A stretch of DNA of 64,000 nt from an uncultured Paracoccaceae bacterium (lineage in GTDB: Bacteria > Pseudomonadota > Alphaproteobacteria > Rhodobacterales > Rhodobacteraceae), in assembly GCA_947493745.1 (NCBI GenBank), contig CANLSM010000009.1, positions 1-64,000 of the forward strand, written 5' to 3'. Numbering within the stretch: position 1 is the stretch's first letter; each line of letters opens with the position of its first letter. Positions 44,201 to 52,446 of the stretch are shown here, piece by piece. Under the pieces are notes generated by a model that was not told the origin of the DNA, ran no database searches, and saw nothing but the letters and a program-made list of their open reading frames with translations. A program made the position numbers and the translations under genes.

Positions 44201-44995
44201 CTGGACGAACCCGATGATCAGAATCCGGCGGCGGCGCGTTTCCGCGCTGAATGCGCGGCGTTGCGTGCAGCCGGTGAGCCAGAACCCGAGCGACAGGCGG
44301 GTTACCGGGTTTTCGGGTCCAAACCGGGGGCCTATGGGGCGGGGTTGCAGGCTATGATCGACGAGCGGCTCTGGGCCGAGCGGGGAGATCTGGCAGAGGC
44401 CTATCTGACCTGGGCGTCCTATGCCTACGGGTCCGGTGCCGATGGCGTCGATGCGCGGCAACCGCTGGAAACCCGGCTCGCCCGTGTCGAGGCGGTGGTT
44501 CAGAATCAGGACAATCGCGAGCATGATCTGCTCGACAGCGATGATTATTATCAGTTTGAGGGTGGCATGGCCGCCACGGTCGAGGCGCTGCGCGGCGAGG
44601 CTCCGACCATCTATCACAACGACCACTCCCGGCCCGAGCGCCCAGTGATCCGCACGCTCTCGGACGAGATCGGGCGGGTGATCCGCTCCCGCGTGGTCAA
44701 TCCCAAATGGATCGATGGGGTGAAGCGGCACGGCTACAAGGGCGCGTTCGAGATCGCTGCGACCGTCGATTACCTGTTCGCGTTCGCCGCCACGACCCAT
44801 GCGGTTCAGAACCATCACTTTGATCTGGTGCAGGCCGCCTTTCTGGAAGATGATGATACCCGCCAGTTCATCGAAGACGCCAATCCGAACGCGCTCCGCG
44901 AGATTGCAGAGCGGCTGCAGGAGGCGATTGACCGGGACATGTGGGTGCCTCGGTCGAACTCGGCGCGTGCGCGCATTGCGGAGCTGGCGGCATGA
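41264..44995 (+). CDS. cobN: Aerobic cobaltochelatase subunit CobN
   Basis: A 1243-residue large subunit that, with CobS and CobT, inserts cobalt into hydrogenobyrinic acid a,c-diamide using ATP. It matches the CobN/magnesium chelatase H pattern: [30 protein letters not shown] near residue 550, [23 protein letters not shown] near 600, and [24 protein letters not shown] near 900. Length is normal for CobN. The ATG at 41264 is used rather than a TTG one codon earlier. cobS and cobT are not in the window. Confidence 0.95.
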   Translation: [1243 protein letters not shown]

Positions 44996-45579
44996 AACAC
45001 CGGGACGAATTTCTGAGCATCATCTGGAACACGCCCGAGTTACGTCATGTTCTGGAAATCGCCCGCGATCTGGATCTGCCCGAGTGGCGGATCGTTGCGG
45101 GCGCGCTTTACAACCGGATCTGGAACCACCTCACCGCCCGGCCCGCGATGCACGGCATCAAGGATATCGACCTGATCTACTTCGATCCTGATACCAGTTG
45201 GGAGGCGGAGGACAGGGTGATCAGTGCAGGGACCGTGGCTTTCCCCGCAGAGCCTCCGGTGGAGATCCGCAATCAGGCACGGGTGCATCTTTGGTATGAG
45301 GATCACTTCGGGATACCCTATCCAAAATTGACCAGGGCCGATCAGGCGATAGATCACTACGCCTGTCTGACCCATTGTGTCGGGCTGCGGCTGGAGCGGG
45401 ATGGCCGTCTGGATCTCTATGCGCCACACGGGCTGGAGATGATCTATCAGATGCGCCTTGTTCCCAATCCGATCCTGCCCAACCGGGAGACCCACGCGCG
45501 AAAGGGTGCCCGCCAGAAGACCCATTGGCCCGAATTGACGATTGAACCCTGGCCACAATCCAAGGAGGAAACCGCATGA
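44992..45579 (+). CDS. Nucleotidyltransferase-like protein (NTP_transf_6/DUF925 type) in the cob operon
   Basis: A 195-residue soluble protein. LPEWRIVAGALYNRIWNHL then HGIKDIDLIYFDPDTSWE (DxD-like acidic motif near residue 63) match the NTP_transf_6 family, and FGIPYPKLTRADQAIDHY follows. It is a predicted nucleotidyltransferase fold whose catalytic activity is not established. The start overlaps the cobN stop and the stop overlaps the cobO start, both as ATGA. It is therefore embedded in the cobalamin operon; a link to the nucleotide loop or corrinoid handling is only inference. Confidence 0.82.
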   Translation: MKHRDEFLSIIWNTPELRHVLEIARDLDLPEWRIVAGALYNRIWNHLTARPAMHGIKDIDLIYFDPDTSWEAEDRVISAGTVAFPAEPPVEIRNQARVHLWYEDHFGIPYPKLTRADQAIDHYACLTHCVGLRLERDGRLDLYAPHGLEMIYQMRLVPNPILPNRETHARKGARQKTHWPELTIEPWPQSKEETA

Positions 45580-46184
45580 GTGCAGATGTCGAACGCCACA
45601 ACTCCAAGATGGCCAAGAAGAAGGCCGCTCGCGACAAGATCATGGCGACCAAGACCGAGGAGAAAGGCCTGATCATCGTGCATACCGGCAAGGGGAAGGG
45701 CAAATCCTCCTCCGCTTTCGGTATGATCTTCCGCTGCATCGCCCACGGAATGCCAACGGCCGTGGTGCAGTTCATCAAGGGCGGTATGGGCACCGGTGAG
45801 CGGGACCTGATCACGCAGAATTTCTCGGACCTTTGCCAGTTCTACACGATGGGCGAAGGCTTCACCTGGGAGACCCAGGACAAGTCTCGGGATATCGAGA
45901 TGGCGCAAGCCGCCTGGGCCAAGGCAAAGGAGCTGATCGCGGACGAGACCAACCGGATGGTGCTGCTGGATGAGATCAATATCGCGCTGCGTTACGACTA
46001 TGTCGATGTGGCCGAGGTTGTAAGTTTCCTGAAAGAGCACAAGCCGCCTATGACCCATGTGGTCCTGACTGGTCGCAACGCGAAGGAAGAGCTGATCGAG
46101 GTTGCCGATCTTGTGACGGAGATGGAGCTGATCAAACACCCGTTCCGCTCTGGCGTGAAGGCGCAGGCGGGGGTGGAATTCTAG
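45576..46184 (+). CDS. cobO: Cob(I)yrinic acid a,c-diamide adenosyltransferase
   Basis: A 202-residue CobA/CobO-type adenosyltransferase. It transfers the adenosyl group from ATP to reduced cobalt in the corrin ring. The modified P loop HTGKGKGKSSSAFG is near residues 36-49; VLLDEINIALRY near 129 and THVVLTGRNAKEEL near 160 are the other family markers. The N-terminal 30 residues are lysine-rich and probably close over the substrate. It starts at an ATGA overlap with the nucleotidyltransferase gene. Confidence 0.96.
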   Translation: MSADVERHNSKMAKKKAARDKIMATKTEEKGLIIVHTGKGKGKSSSAFGMIFRCIAHGMPTAVVQFIKGGMGTGERDLITQNFSDLCQFYTMGEGFTWETQDKSRDIEMAQAAWAKAKELIADETNRMVLLDEINIALRYDYVDVAEVVSFLKEHKPPMTHVVLTGRNAKEELIEVADLVTEMELIKHPFRSGVKAQAGVEF

Positions 46185-46186
46185 GG

Positions 46187-46807
46187 GTGACGGTCAAACT
46201 GGTCGTCTGGGATTTCGACGGCGTGTTGAACGACAATTTCCGGGACGGGGCCTTCCTCTGGTCCACGCGGTTCGAGGATGATTTCGGCGTGCCGCTGGAG
46301 CGGTTTCAGTCCCACCTTTTCGGCTCGGGACGATTTACCCAAGTGCTTCGGGGTCGGGAGGACATCCTCGATCTGCTTCGCGACTTTTGCGATGCCAGCG
46401 GATGCGCTCACCCGCCCGAGGCCATCCTCGCATACTGGTTCGAGCGGGACGACTTCCCCAACAGGGCCTGCCTCGATCTGATCGACAAGCTGGCTGTTCC
46501 CTCGGTGATCGCGACCAATAACGAAGGACGACGGGCCGCATATATCCGCGACCAGATGGGATATGGCGCGCGCGTCGCGGAGATATTTGCCGCAGCGGAG
46601 ATCGGTGTCGCCAAGCCCGACGAGGGGTTCTTCGAACACATCCGGACATGGGGCCAGCGGTCGCCTGCCGAAATGCTGCTTGTCGATGACACGCATGGAA
46701 ACGTCGAGGCCGCCGACCGGCTGGGATGGCAGGTCTTTCAGTTTGCTGCGGGGCGGGAGGCTGAACTGGCCGACCGACTTGATCAGGCCGGTGTGCTCCG
46801 CTCATGA
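46187..46807 (+). CDS. HAD superfamily hydrolase inside the cobalamin operon
   Basis: A 206-residue HAD phosphatase-like protein. Motif I is [12 protein letters not shown] (Asp9, Asp11), motif II SVIATNN, motif III the Lys in GVAKPDEGF, and motif [16 protein letters not shown] helical cap lies at 15-85. It starts with GTG two bases after cobO and overlaps cobQ by ATGA, so it is part of the cob operon. A corrinoid-related phosphatase (for example removing phosphate from alpha-ribazole or adenosylcobalamin phosphate) would fit the position; the sequence alone does not show the substrate. Confidence 0.85.
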   Translation: MTVKLVVWDFDGVLNDNFRDGAFLWSTRFEDDFGVPLERFQSHLFGSGRFTQVLRGREDILDLLRDFCDASGCAHPPEAILAYWFERDDFPNRACLDLIDKLAVPSVIATNNEGRRAAYIRDQMGYGARVAEIFAAAEIGVAKPDEGFFEHIRTWGQRSPAEMLLVDDTHGNVEAADRLGWQVFQFAAGREAELADRLDQAGVLRS

Positions 46808-48264
46808 CGGCCCGCCTGATGATCCAGGGCGCAGGTTCCAATGTCGGCAAGTCAATGCTGGTCGCTGGCCTTTGTCGAGCGTATCGGCGGCGCGGGCTTT
46901 CCGTCCTGCCCTTCAAGCCGCAGAACATGTCCAACAATGCCGCCGTGACAGTCGATGGAGGCGAGATCGGACGGGCGCAGGCCTTGCAGGCGCTGGCCTG
47001 TGGTGTCGAGCCGGTCACCGATATGAACCCGGTCCTTCTGAAGCCTGAAACCGAAACCGGTGCACAGGTCGTGGTTCAGGGCCAGCGGATCGCTACCGTG
47101 AAGGCGCGGGACTACGCGTGCCTCAAGCCAACGCTGATGCCTGCCGTTCTGGAGAGCTTCGAGCGACTGCGGGCGTCCGCCGATCTCGTTCTGGTAGAGG
47201 GCGCCGGCAGCCCGGCGGAAGTCAATCTCAGGGCAGGAGACATCGCCAATATGGGTTTCGCCGAAGCCGCCGATGTGCCGGTGGTCCTGGTCGGTGACAT
47301 TGACCGCGGGGGCGTCATTGCGCAGCTTGTGGGATCGAAAGTCGTGCTCAACTCGACGGATGCGGCACGGATCAAGGGGTTCATCATCAACAAGTTCCGG
47401 GGAGATACGGAGCTTTTCGCCGACGGCTATTCGTTGATCGAGGCGCAGACCGGCTGGCGCGGGTTCGGCATCGCGCCGTGGTTCGGTGCCGCCAGCAAGC
47501 TTCCCGCGGAGGATGCGCAGGATCTGGTTGCGGCCATCGGGACGGGCGCGCTCAAGATCGTCTGCCCGGTTCTGTCGCGGATCTCGAATTTCGACGATCT
47601 CGACCCGCTGGCGCAGGAGCCGTCGGTCCGGCTGGAACTGATCCCGGCAGGCCAGCCCTTGCCCGGCGACGCGCAACTCGTGATCCTTCCGGGATCGAAG
47701 TCGACTATCGGCGATCTGAGATATTTCCGGGAGCAGGGCTGGGACATTGATCTGCACGCCCATGTCAGGCGCGGGGGCGCGGTGCTGGGACTTTGCGGCG
47801 GTTATCAGATGCTGGGCAGACGCCTGTCCGATCCGGACGGGATCGAGGGTCCGCGAGGTGAGACCGAGGGGCTGGGACTTCTCGATGTGGCGACCATCAT
47901 GTCGCCCGACAAAAGGCTGGTCGAGGTTGAGGCGATCCATCTGGCGTCTGGCACAAGGCTGCGCGGGTATGAGATGCATATCGGGCAGTCCGAAGGACCT
48001 GATCGGGCAAATCCCTTCTCGATGATATCAGGCAGGCCGGAAGGTGCTGTGGCCGGAGACGGACAGATCATGGGGACCTATCTGCACGGCATCTTTGCCA
48101 GTGACAGCTTTCGCGCGGCATTTCTGGCCGGTTTCGGGCATCGATCCGATCTGGCCTATGGAGCGGTGGTCGAGCGGACGCTCGATGCGCTTGCCGAGCA
48201 TCTGGAGGCGCATCTCGATCTGGATGGGTTGCTAGAACTGGCCCGGAGCGAGAGCAGCCTCTAG
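46804..48264 (+). CDS. cobQ: Cobyric acid synthase
   Basis: A 486-residue glutamine-dependent amidotransferase that amidates side chains b, d, e and g of adenosylcobyrinic acid a,c-diamide. The N-terminal ATPase domain has [19 protein letters not shown] and [12 protein letters not shown]. The middle has [15 protein letters not shown]. The C-terminal glutaminase-like domain has [13 protein letters not shown] and the nucleophile in [11 protein letters not shown]. Its start is coupled to the HAD gene. The last 33 bases overlap the end of the opposing aminotransferase-like gene. Confidence 0.96.
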   Translation: MTARLMIQGAGSNVGKSMLVAGLCRAYRRRGLSVLPFKPQNMSNNAAVTVDGGEIGRAQALQALACGVEPVTDMNPVLLKPETETGAQVVVQGQRIATVKARDYACLKPTLMPAVLESFERLRASADLVLVEGAGSPAEVNLRAGDIANMGFAEAADVPVVLVGDIDRGGVIAQLVGSKVVLNSTDAARIKGFIINKFRGDTELFADGYSLIEAQTGWRGFGIAPWFGAASKLPAEDAQDLVAAIGTGALKIVCPVLSRISNFDDLDPLAQEPSVRLELIPAGQPLPGDAQLVILPGSKSTIGDLRYFREQGWDIDLHAHVRRGGAVLGLCGGYQMLGRRLSDPDGIEGPRGETEGLGLLDVATIMSPDKRLVEVEAIHLASGTRLRGYEMHIGQSEGPDRANPFSMISGRPEGAVAGDGQIMGTYLHGIFASDSFRAAFLAGFGHRSDLAYGAVVERTLDALAEHLEAHLDLDGLLELARSESSL

Positions 48265-49212
48265 CCGCGTCCATTCCGCTTCCGCCGGCAGACCAAGGCG
48301 CAGCCATGTCCCTGAATATGGGAAAGACCGGCTCCAGATATGCGCCTTGGCGAGATGATCCTGAGCCGCGCCCGCATCGGTCGTATCATAGGTCCGGAAA
48401 AGCGAGGTGCCGCCGACCAGTTCCCATCCGGCCCGCGCCGCTATCGCATCGAGACGGGCGGTATCCCGCGCGAGCCGCTGCCGGGTTCGGTCCTGCCAGG
48501 CGGTATCCCCAATGGCCTTGGTGCCGATCTCGATGGCAGGTCCGCTGACCGCCCATGGTCCCGCGATCTCCCGCAGGTATGCGATGTCAGCGGATGCTCC
48601 GATTGCAAAGCCGAGGCGGAGCCCGGCAAGCCCGTAAAACTTCCCGAAGGAGCGCAGGACAATGATCCCCTTCGCACCGGTATGCGGAATGACCGAAGCC
48701 TCCGGTGTCGGGTCCATGAAGCTCTCGTCGATAATCAACAGATCCACCCGCGCCTTCAGGCTGAGCACGTGGGCCGCGTCCCATCGACGGCCATCGGGAT
48801 TGTTGGGATTTACGAGGACAAGCGTCGCCGGGGCGGGCGATCCACCCGTCTCCGTCAGAGGTGTGACCTCCAGCCCCGCACGCCGAAAGCTGGCCGCATG
48901 TTCGTTATAGGTCGGAGAGACAATGCCCACCGGTCCCGGGCCCGCGATCATCGGCATCATCTGAATGGCCGCCTGAGCGCCCGAGACCGCAAGAATGTCC
49001 GCACCTTCCGGCACCCGGTAGGTCTTCCGGGCCGCATCCAGAAGCCGTTGGATCTGGTCCTGCCGTGGCAAATCGGTCCAGCTCTGCGGCGCAAGCGCGT
49101 GTAACGGGTAGGGGGACCGGTTGATCCCGGTTGAAAGGTCTATCCATCCGTCCTGCGTTCCGCCATAGCGGCTAATCGCGGCATCAAGATTGCCTCCATG
49201 ATCGCGTGTCAT
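48232..49212 (-). CDS. cobD: Threonine-phosphate decarboxylase
   Basis: A 326-residue PLP enzyme (CobD in Salmonella, CobC in Pseudomonas denitrificans naming). It decarboxylates L-threonine-O-phosphate to aminopropanol phosphate, the linker of the nucleotide loop. The fold-type I features are [10 protein letters not shown] near 133-142, IIDESFMDP near 160, and the PLP lysine Lys191 in [16 protein letters not shown]. The kinase making its substrate (bluE) is two genes upstream in the same operon. It overlaps cbiB (ATGA) at the start and cobQ at the end. Confidence 0.93.
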   Translation of the reverse strand: MTRDHGGNLDAAISRYGGTQDGWIDLSTGINRSPYPLHALAPQSWTDLPRQDQIQRLLDAARKTYRVPEGADILAVSGAQAAIQMMPMIAGPGPVGIVSPTYNEHAASFRRAGLEVTPLTETGGSPAPATLVLVNPNNPDGRRWDAAHVLSLKARVDLLIIDESFMDPTPEASVIPHTGAKGIIVLRSFGKFYGLAGLRLGFAIGASADIAYLREIAGPWAVSGPAIEIGTKAIGDTAWQDRTRQRLARDTARLDAIAARAGWELVGGTSLFRTYDTTDAGAAQDHLAKAHIWSRSFPYSGTWLRLGLPAEAEWTRLEAALAPGQF

Positions 49213-50150
49213 AAGAGCCCAATCAACAGGAGGGTCAGGGCGGTTGCAAGCATCAGGTTCCGATAGAGCTTCAGACCTTCGAAAACCGTCGCGCCCGTCG
49301 GATCAGGTGCGTCGCCATTGACCCATGGGTGATCCTCGACACCGCTGTCATATGCGCGCGGACCGCTCAGGCGACAATCGAGCGCGGCCGCCATCGCAGC
49401 CTCGGGCCAGCCCGCATTGGGCGAACGGTGCAGGCCCGCGTCTCGCCACATGGTCTGCATACTTGCCGTGGGTTGCCCGCTCAGCGCCGCAAATCCTAGC
49501 CCCGTCAGGCGTGCGGGAATGAAGTTCACCAAATCGTCCAGCCGGGCTGCGATCTTGCCAAAGTGCTCGTATCGCTCGGTTCGGTAGCCGATCATACTGT
49601 CGAGCGTGTTTATGGCCTTATAGGCCAGAAGGCCCGGAAGCCCGAGCAGCAATCCCCAGAAAAGCGGGGCGATCACGCCGTCAGAGGTGTTCTCCGCCAG
49701 GCTCTCGACGCTTGCCCTTGCGATACCCGGCTCGTCCAGCATCTCGGGGTTCCGACCGACGATCCTGGCGACCTGCGCGCGGGCCTCTGGTATATCATCG
49801 GCCTCCAGCGGAACGGCAACGGCCTCGACATGATCATAGAGACTGCGCGTGGCGATCAGGGGCGCCGCCAACACCCCTCCGATCAGCGTGCCAATGAGGT
49901 TGTCCGGCAGCAGACCCATCAGCCCCCAGCCGATGGACCAGCAGCCCCCCGCAATCAAAAGGGCGGTGACGCCGCCTTTCCAGAAGAGCTCGGCATTCGC
50001 CGATTCCCGGTGATTGAACTCCGCTTCCAGTCGCGAAATGGCCGCACCGATCCAGGTCACTGGATGGCCAATACGATCAAAGAGTTGTCGGGGCCAGCCA
50101 AAGACCGCCTCGATGATCAACGCAATCAGCATCGTCAGCGCGAAACTCAT
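49209..50150 (-). CDS. cbiB: Adenosylcobinamide-phosphate synthase
   Basis: A 313-residue inner-membrane protein that joins aminopropanol phosphate to adenosylcobyric acid. Family markers are ALIIEAVFGWPRQLFDRIGHPVTWIG at the start, IVGRNPEMLDEPGIARASVESLAEN near 128-152 and TLDSMIGYRTERYEHFGKIAARLDDLVNFIPARL near 182-215. Several membrane segments are seen, the last at the extreme C terminus. Both ends overlap neighbours by ATGA (bluE upstream, cobD downstream). Named cobD in Pseudomonas-type nomenclature. Confidence 0.94.
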   Translation of the reverse strand: MSFALTMLIALIIEAVFGWPRQLFDRIGHPVTWIGAAISRLEAEFNHRESANAELFWKGGVTALLIAGGCWSIGWGLMGLLPDNLIGTLIGGVLAAPLIATRSLYDHVEAVAVPLEADDIPEARAQVARIVGRNPEMLDEPGIARASVESLAENTSDGVIAPLFWGLLLGLPGLLAYKAINTLDSMIGYRTERYEHFGKIAARLDDLVNFIPARLTGLGFAALSGQPTASMQTMWRDAGLHRSPNAGWPEAAMAAALDCRLSGPRAYDSGVEDHPWVNGDAPDPTGATVFEGLKLYRNLMLATALTLLLIGLL

Positions 50151-50995
50151 GACGGGGTGACAAAGCTGGTGATGTGCTGCAAGTCAAGCGCCTTCAGGCC
50201 ATCAGACACGGCAGATATGTCAGCAAAATCGGGAGGATAGAGGAGTCCCACGGTCGAGCCGGTATGCGCAAGTGCAACCCCGAGCGCCCCGGTCTCACGA
50301 CAGATGGCATCAAACGGAGCAAGATCCGGTCCGCCCCGGTGCCGGATGCAACGCCTGGCCGACATGTGTGCAATTGCTCCGATGGCCGAGAGATCGCCCG
50401 CGAGGCAGGCCTCTTGCCATGGCTCGACCAGATCACCGATGCCCGGAAAGTCGAGATCGGCAGGGTCGGTCGGCCGGGGAGGTGACCAGAGCCCTCCAAT
50501 GACCCGCAAGATTGGCGGCTGGGGAAGATCAGCCAGCATGCGCGCCTCACGTGGCGCCCACAGACATGTCATGGGCCTTGCAAACATCAACGGATCGGTT
50601 GCGCCCTCCAAAGACAGGATCAACTGGGCAAGCCTTTCCGGCGGCGTCCCGTCGCCCGCGAGCAGCCGAGACACTCCAAGGCGGGCGGCGGTGGATGCGC
50701 CGGTTCCGCATCCCGCCGGAAACCGCGACCGAAAGTGCCATGACCCGCGTGCGGGACCGGCATCGAGGGCTTTGAAGATCACGCCGATATCATCCCTTGC
50801 GATCATCGGTATGTGTCCGGCATCGCAGACCGCGAAGGGCTGATCGGGATGCCACTCCACCTCGACGCCGGTCTGCGGGCAGGGGAGCGTGATCAGCGCA
50901 ACAGGTCCGTTTTCACCCAAACGCCCTTGCAGCAATTCCCCGAAATGCCCCTCGATGAAGCATTTCTGTTGCGTCGACGTGAGCATGGGCGACAC
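50147..50995 (-). CDS. bluE: GHMP-family L-threonine kinase (BluE/PduX type)
   Basis: A 282-residue GHMP kinase. It begins with GHFGELLQGRLGENGPVALITLPC, has the ATP loop FPAGCGTGASTAARLGVSRL (Gly/Ser-rich) near residue 110, and ends with a typical C-terminal block GVALAHTGSTVGLLYP. In Rhodobacter and Salmonella such enzymes phosphorylate L-threonine for the decarboxylase. Here that decarboxylase gene (cobD) is in the same operon, which supports the role. The start is either GTG 50995 or ATG 50986; no clear ribosome site decides. Confidence 0.87.
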   Translation of the reverse strand: MSPMLTSTQQKCFIEGHFGELLQGRLGENGPVALITLPCPQTGVEVEWHPDQPFAVCDAGHIPMIARDDIGVIFKALDAGPARGSWHFRSRFPAGCGTGASTAARLGVSRLLAGDGTPPERLAQLILSLEGATDPLMFARPMTCLWAPREARMLADLPQPPILRVIGGLWSPPRPTDPADLDFPGIGDLVEPWQEACLAGDLSAIGAIAHMSARRCIRHRGGPDLAPFDAICRETGALGVALAHTGSTVGLLYPPDFADISAVSDGLKALDLQHITSFVTPS

Positions 50996-51001
50996 CGATA
51001 C

Positions 51002-51376
51002 CTAGAGTTCCGGCGGCGCCGCGAGCGGTGGGACCCGGGCCTTGAAATGCCCCTTCACGCCTTGCGGCCATTCGCGGTAGGGCACAATGCCACCGGGCGC
51101 ATCCGCATGGCGCGTGGCATAGTCCACAATCGCGGCGGCATCTGCCTCTTCAGGTCTGAAATCGCCCAGAACGTAGGTCATCTTGTTGTCTGACGAGATG
51201 GCGATGTTGCAGCCGTGTTCACATCCCATCAGACAGGCAACCCCCCGGATCTCGAGCGGCGTATCATCCGCCGCCTTCCGCACATGGCCAAGCAGGGTTT
51301 CACCGCAAACCTCTTCAGGTTTGCTCTCTCGCAGATGCGGTTGGCGGCAGGTGGTGCAGACATGGACAACAGTCAT
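51002..51376 (-). CDS. DUF1636 cysteine-rich protein in the cobalamin operon
   Basis: A 124-residue protein with cysteines at VCTTCRQ (7, 10), EEVCGE, and CLMGCEHGCN near residue 57. The pattern resembles thioredoxin-fold 2Fe-2S ferredoxins but is not the same. It matches DUF1636, a family often found beside cobalt and cobalamin genes; its function is unknown. It is the first gene of the minus-strand operon with bluE, cbiB and cobD (6-base gap to bluE). The start at 51376 is chosen by the family N terminus; the longer frame to 51454 enters the divergent promoter region. Confidence 0.82.
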   Translation of the reverse strand: MTVVHVCTTCRQPHLRESKPEEVCGETLLGHVRKAADDTPLEIRGVACLMGCEHGCNIAISSDNKMTYVLGDFRPEEADAAAIVDYATRHADAPGGIVPYREWPQGVKGHFKARVPPLAAPPEL

Positions 51377-51546
51377 TCGGGCGCTCCTGAAAGCAATGTG
51401 CGAAAAAGGGCTATACCGAATGCCGGGGGGCGTCCAGCATCGCAATTGCCACAATGTCGCAAATGGCCCAGAGGACGACGTGGGGGCGTTTACAGATCGT
51501 CAAAAAAGTCAAAGACTTGGCTGAGATAGATAAAGGGAGGTCCACG

Positions 51547-52446
51547 ATGCCGCTGGCCATGAATCGCGACGTCTTCATTACCTGTGCGGTCACCGGCTCG
51601 GGCGACACCGTGGGTCGGACCGACAAGATCCCGGTCACACCCGCGCAGATTGCCGACGCAGCCATTGAAGCGGCGAAGGCAGGAGCTGCGATTGCACACT
51701 GCCATGTTCGTGATCCGGAAACCGGCGCCCCGTCGCGCGATCCGGCGCTCTTTGCCGAGGTGGTGGAACGTATCCGGGCCTCCGATACGGATGTGGTGAT
51801 CAATCTGACGGCCGGGATGGGCGGGGATCTTGTGCTCGGCGGAACCGAGGCCCCACTGCCGCCTGGTGAGGGCACGGATATGGCGGGGGCGACCGAACGA
51901 CTTGCCCATATCGAGGCCTGCCGCCCGGAGATCTGCACGCTCGACTGCGGAACGATGAATTTCGGCCATGGCGATTACGTGATGACCAACACGACCGCGA
52001 TGCTGCGCGAAATGGGTGGGCGCATGACGGCCCTCGGCGTGAAGCCCGAGATCGAGGCTTTCGACACCGGCCATCTCTGGTTCGCGCGCCAACTGGTGGA
52101 GGACGGCGTTCTGGAGGACCCCGCGCTGGTTCAGCTTTGCATGGGTATTCCCTGGGGCGCGCCTGATGACCTGACCACCTTCCTCGCCATGGTGAACAAC
52201 ATCCCCGAGGGCTGGCACTTCTCGGCCTTTTCCATAGGACGCAACGCGCTCGCCTACCCGGCTGCTGCCGTGCTCGCAGGCGGCAATTTGCGGGTGGGCC
52301 TGGAGGATTGCATCTGGGAAGAAAGGGGCGTGCCCGCCACCAACGGACGGCTGGTGGAGCGCGCCGTGGCCGTGGTCGAGAACATGGGAGCGCGGATCAT
52401 CGGTCCCGATGAAGTGCGTGAGCGGCTGGGGCTGAGACGCCCATGA
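51547..52446 (+). CDS. Beta-keto acid cleavage enzyme, probably dehydrocarnitine type
   Basis: A 299-residue zinc TIM-barrel enzyme of the BKACE (DUF849) family. [20 protein letters not shown] near residues 50-70 holds the zinc histidines. LDCGTMNFG near 133 and [17 protein letters not shown] near 260 complete the site. BKACE enzymes swap the acyl part of a beta-keto acid with acetyl-CoA. The next gene is a carnitine dehydrogenase-thioesterase fusion, so the likely reaction is dehydrocarnitine plus acetyl-CoA to betainyl-CoA and acetoacetate (CdhC-type). A GGGAGG ribosome site favours ATG 51547. It overlaps the next gene by four bases. Confidence 0.88.
   Translation: MPLAMNRDVFITCAVTGSGDTVGRTDKIPVTPAQIADAAIEAAKAGAAIAHCHVRDPETGAPSRDPALFAEVVERIRASDTDVVINLTAGMGGDLVLGGTEAPLPPGEGTDMAGATERLAHIEACRPEICTLDCGTMNFGHGDYVMTNTTAMLREMGGRMTALGVKPEIEAFDTGHLWFARQLVEDGVLEDPALVQLCMGIPWGAPDDLTTFLAMVNNIPEGWHFSAFSIGRNALAYPAAAVLAGGNLRVGLEDCIWEERGVPATNGRLVERAVAVVENMGARIIGPDEVRERLGLRRP

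Noticed and set aside
43184-44818. 544-residue minus-strand frame within cobN
   Set aside because: Antisense shadow; cobN is intact and conserved over the whole stretch.
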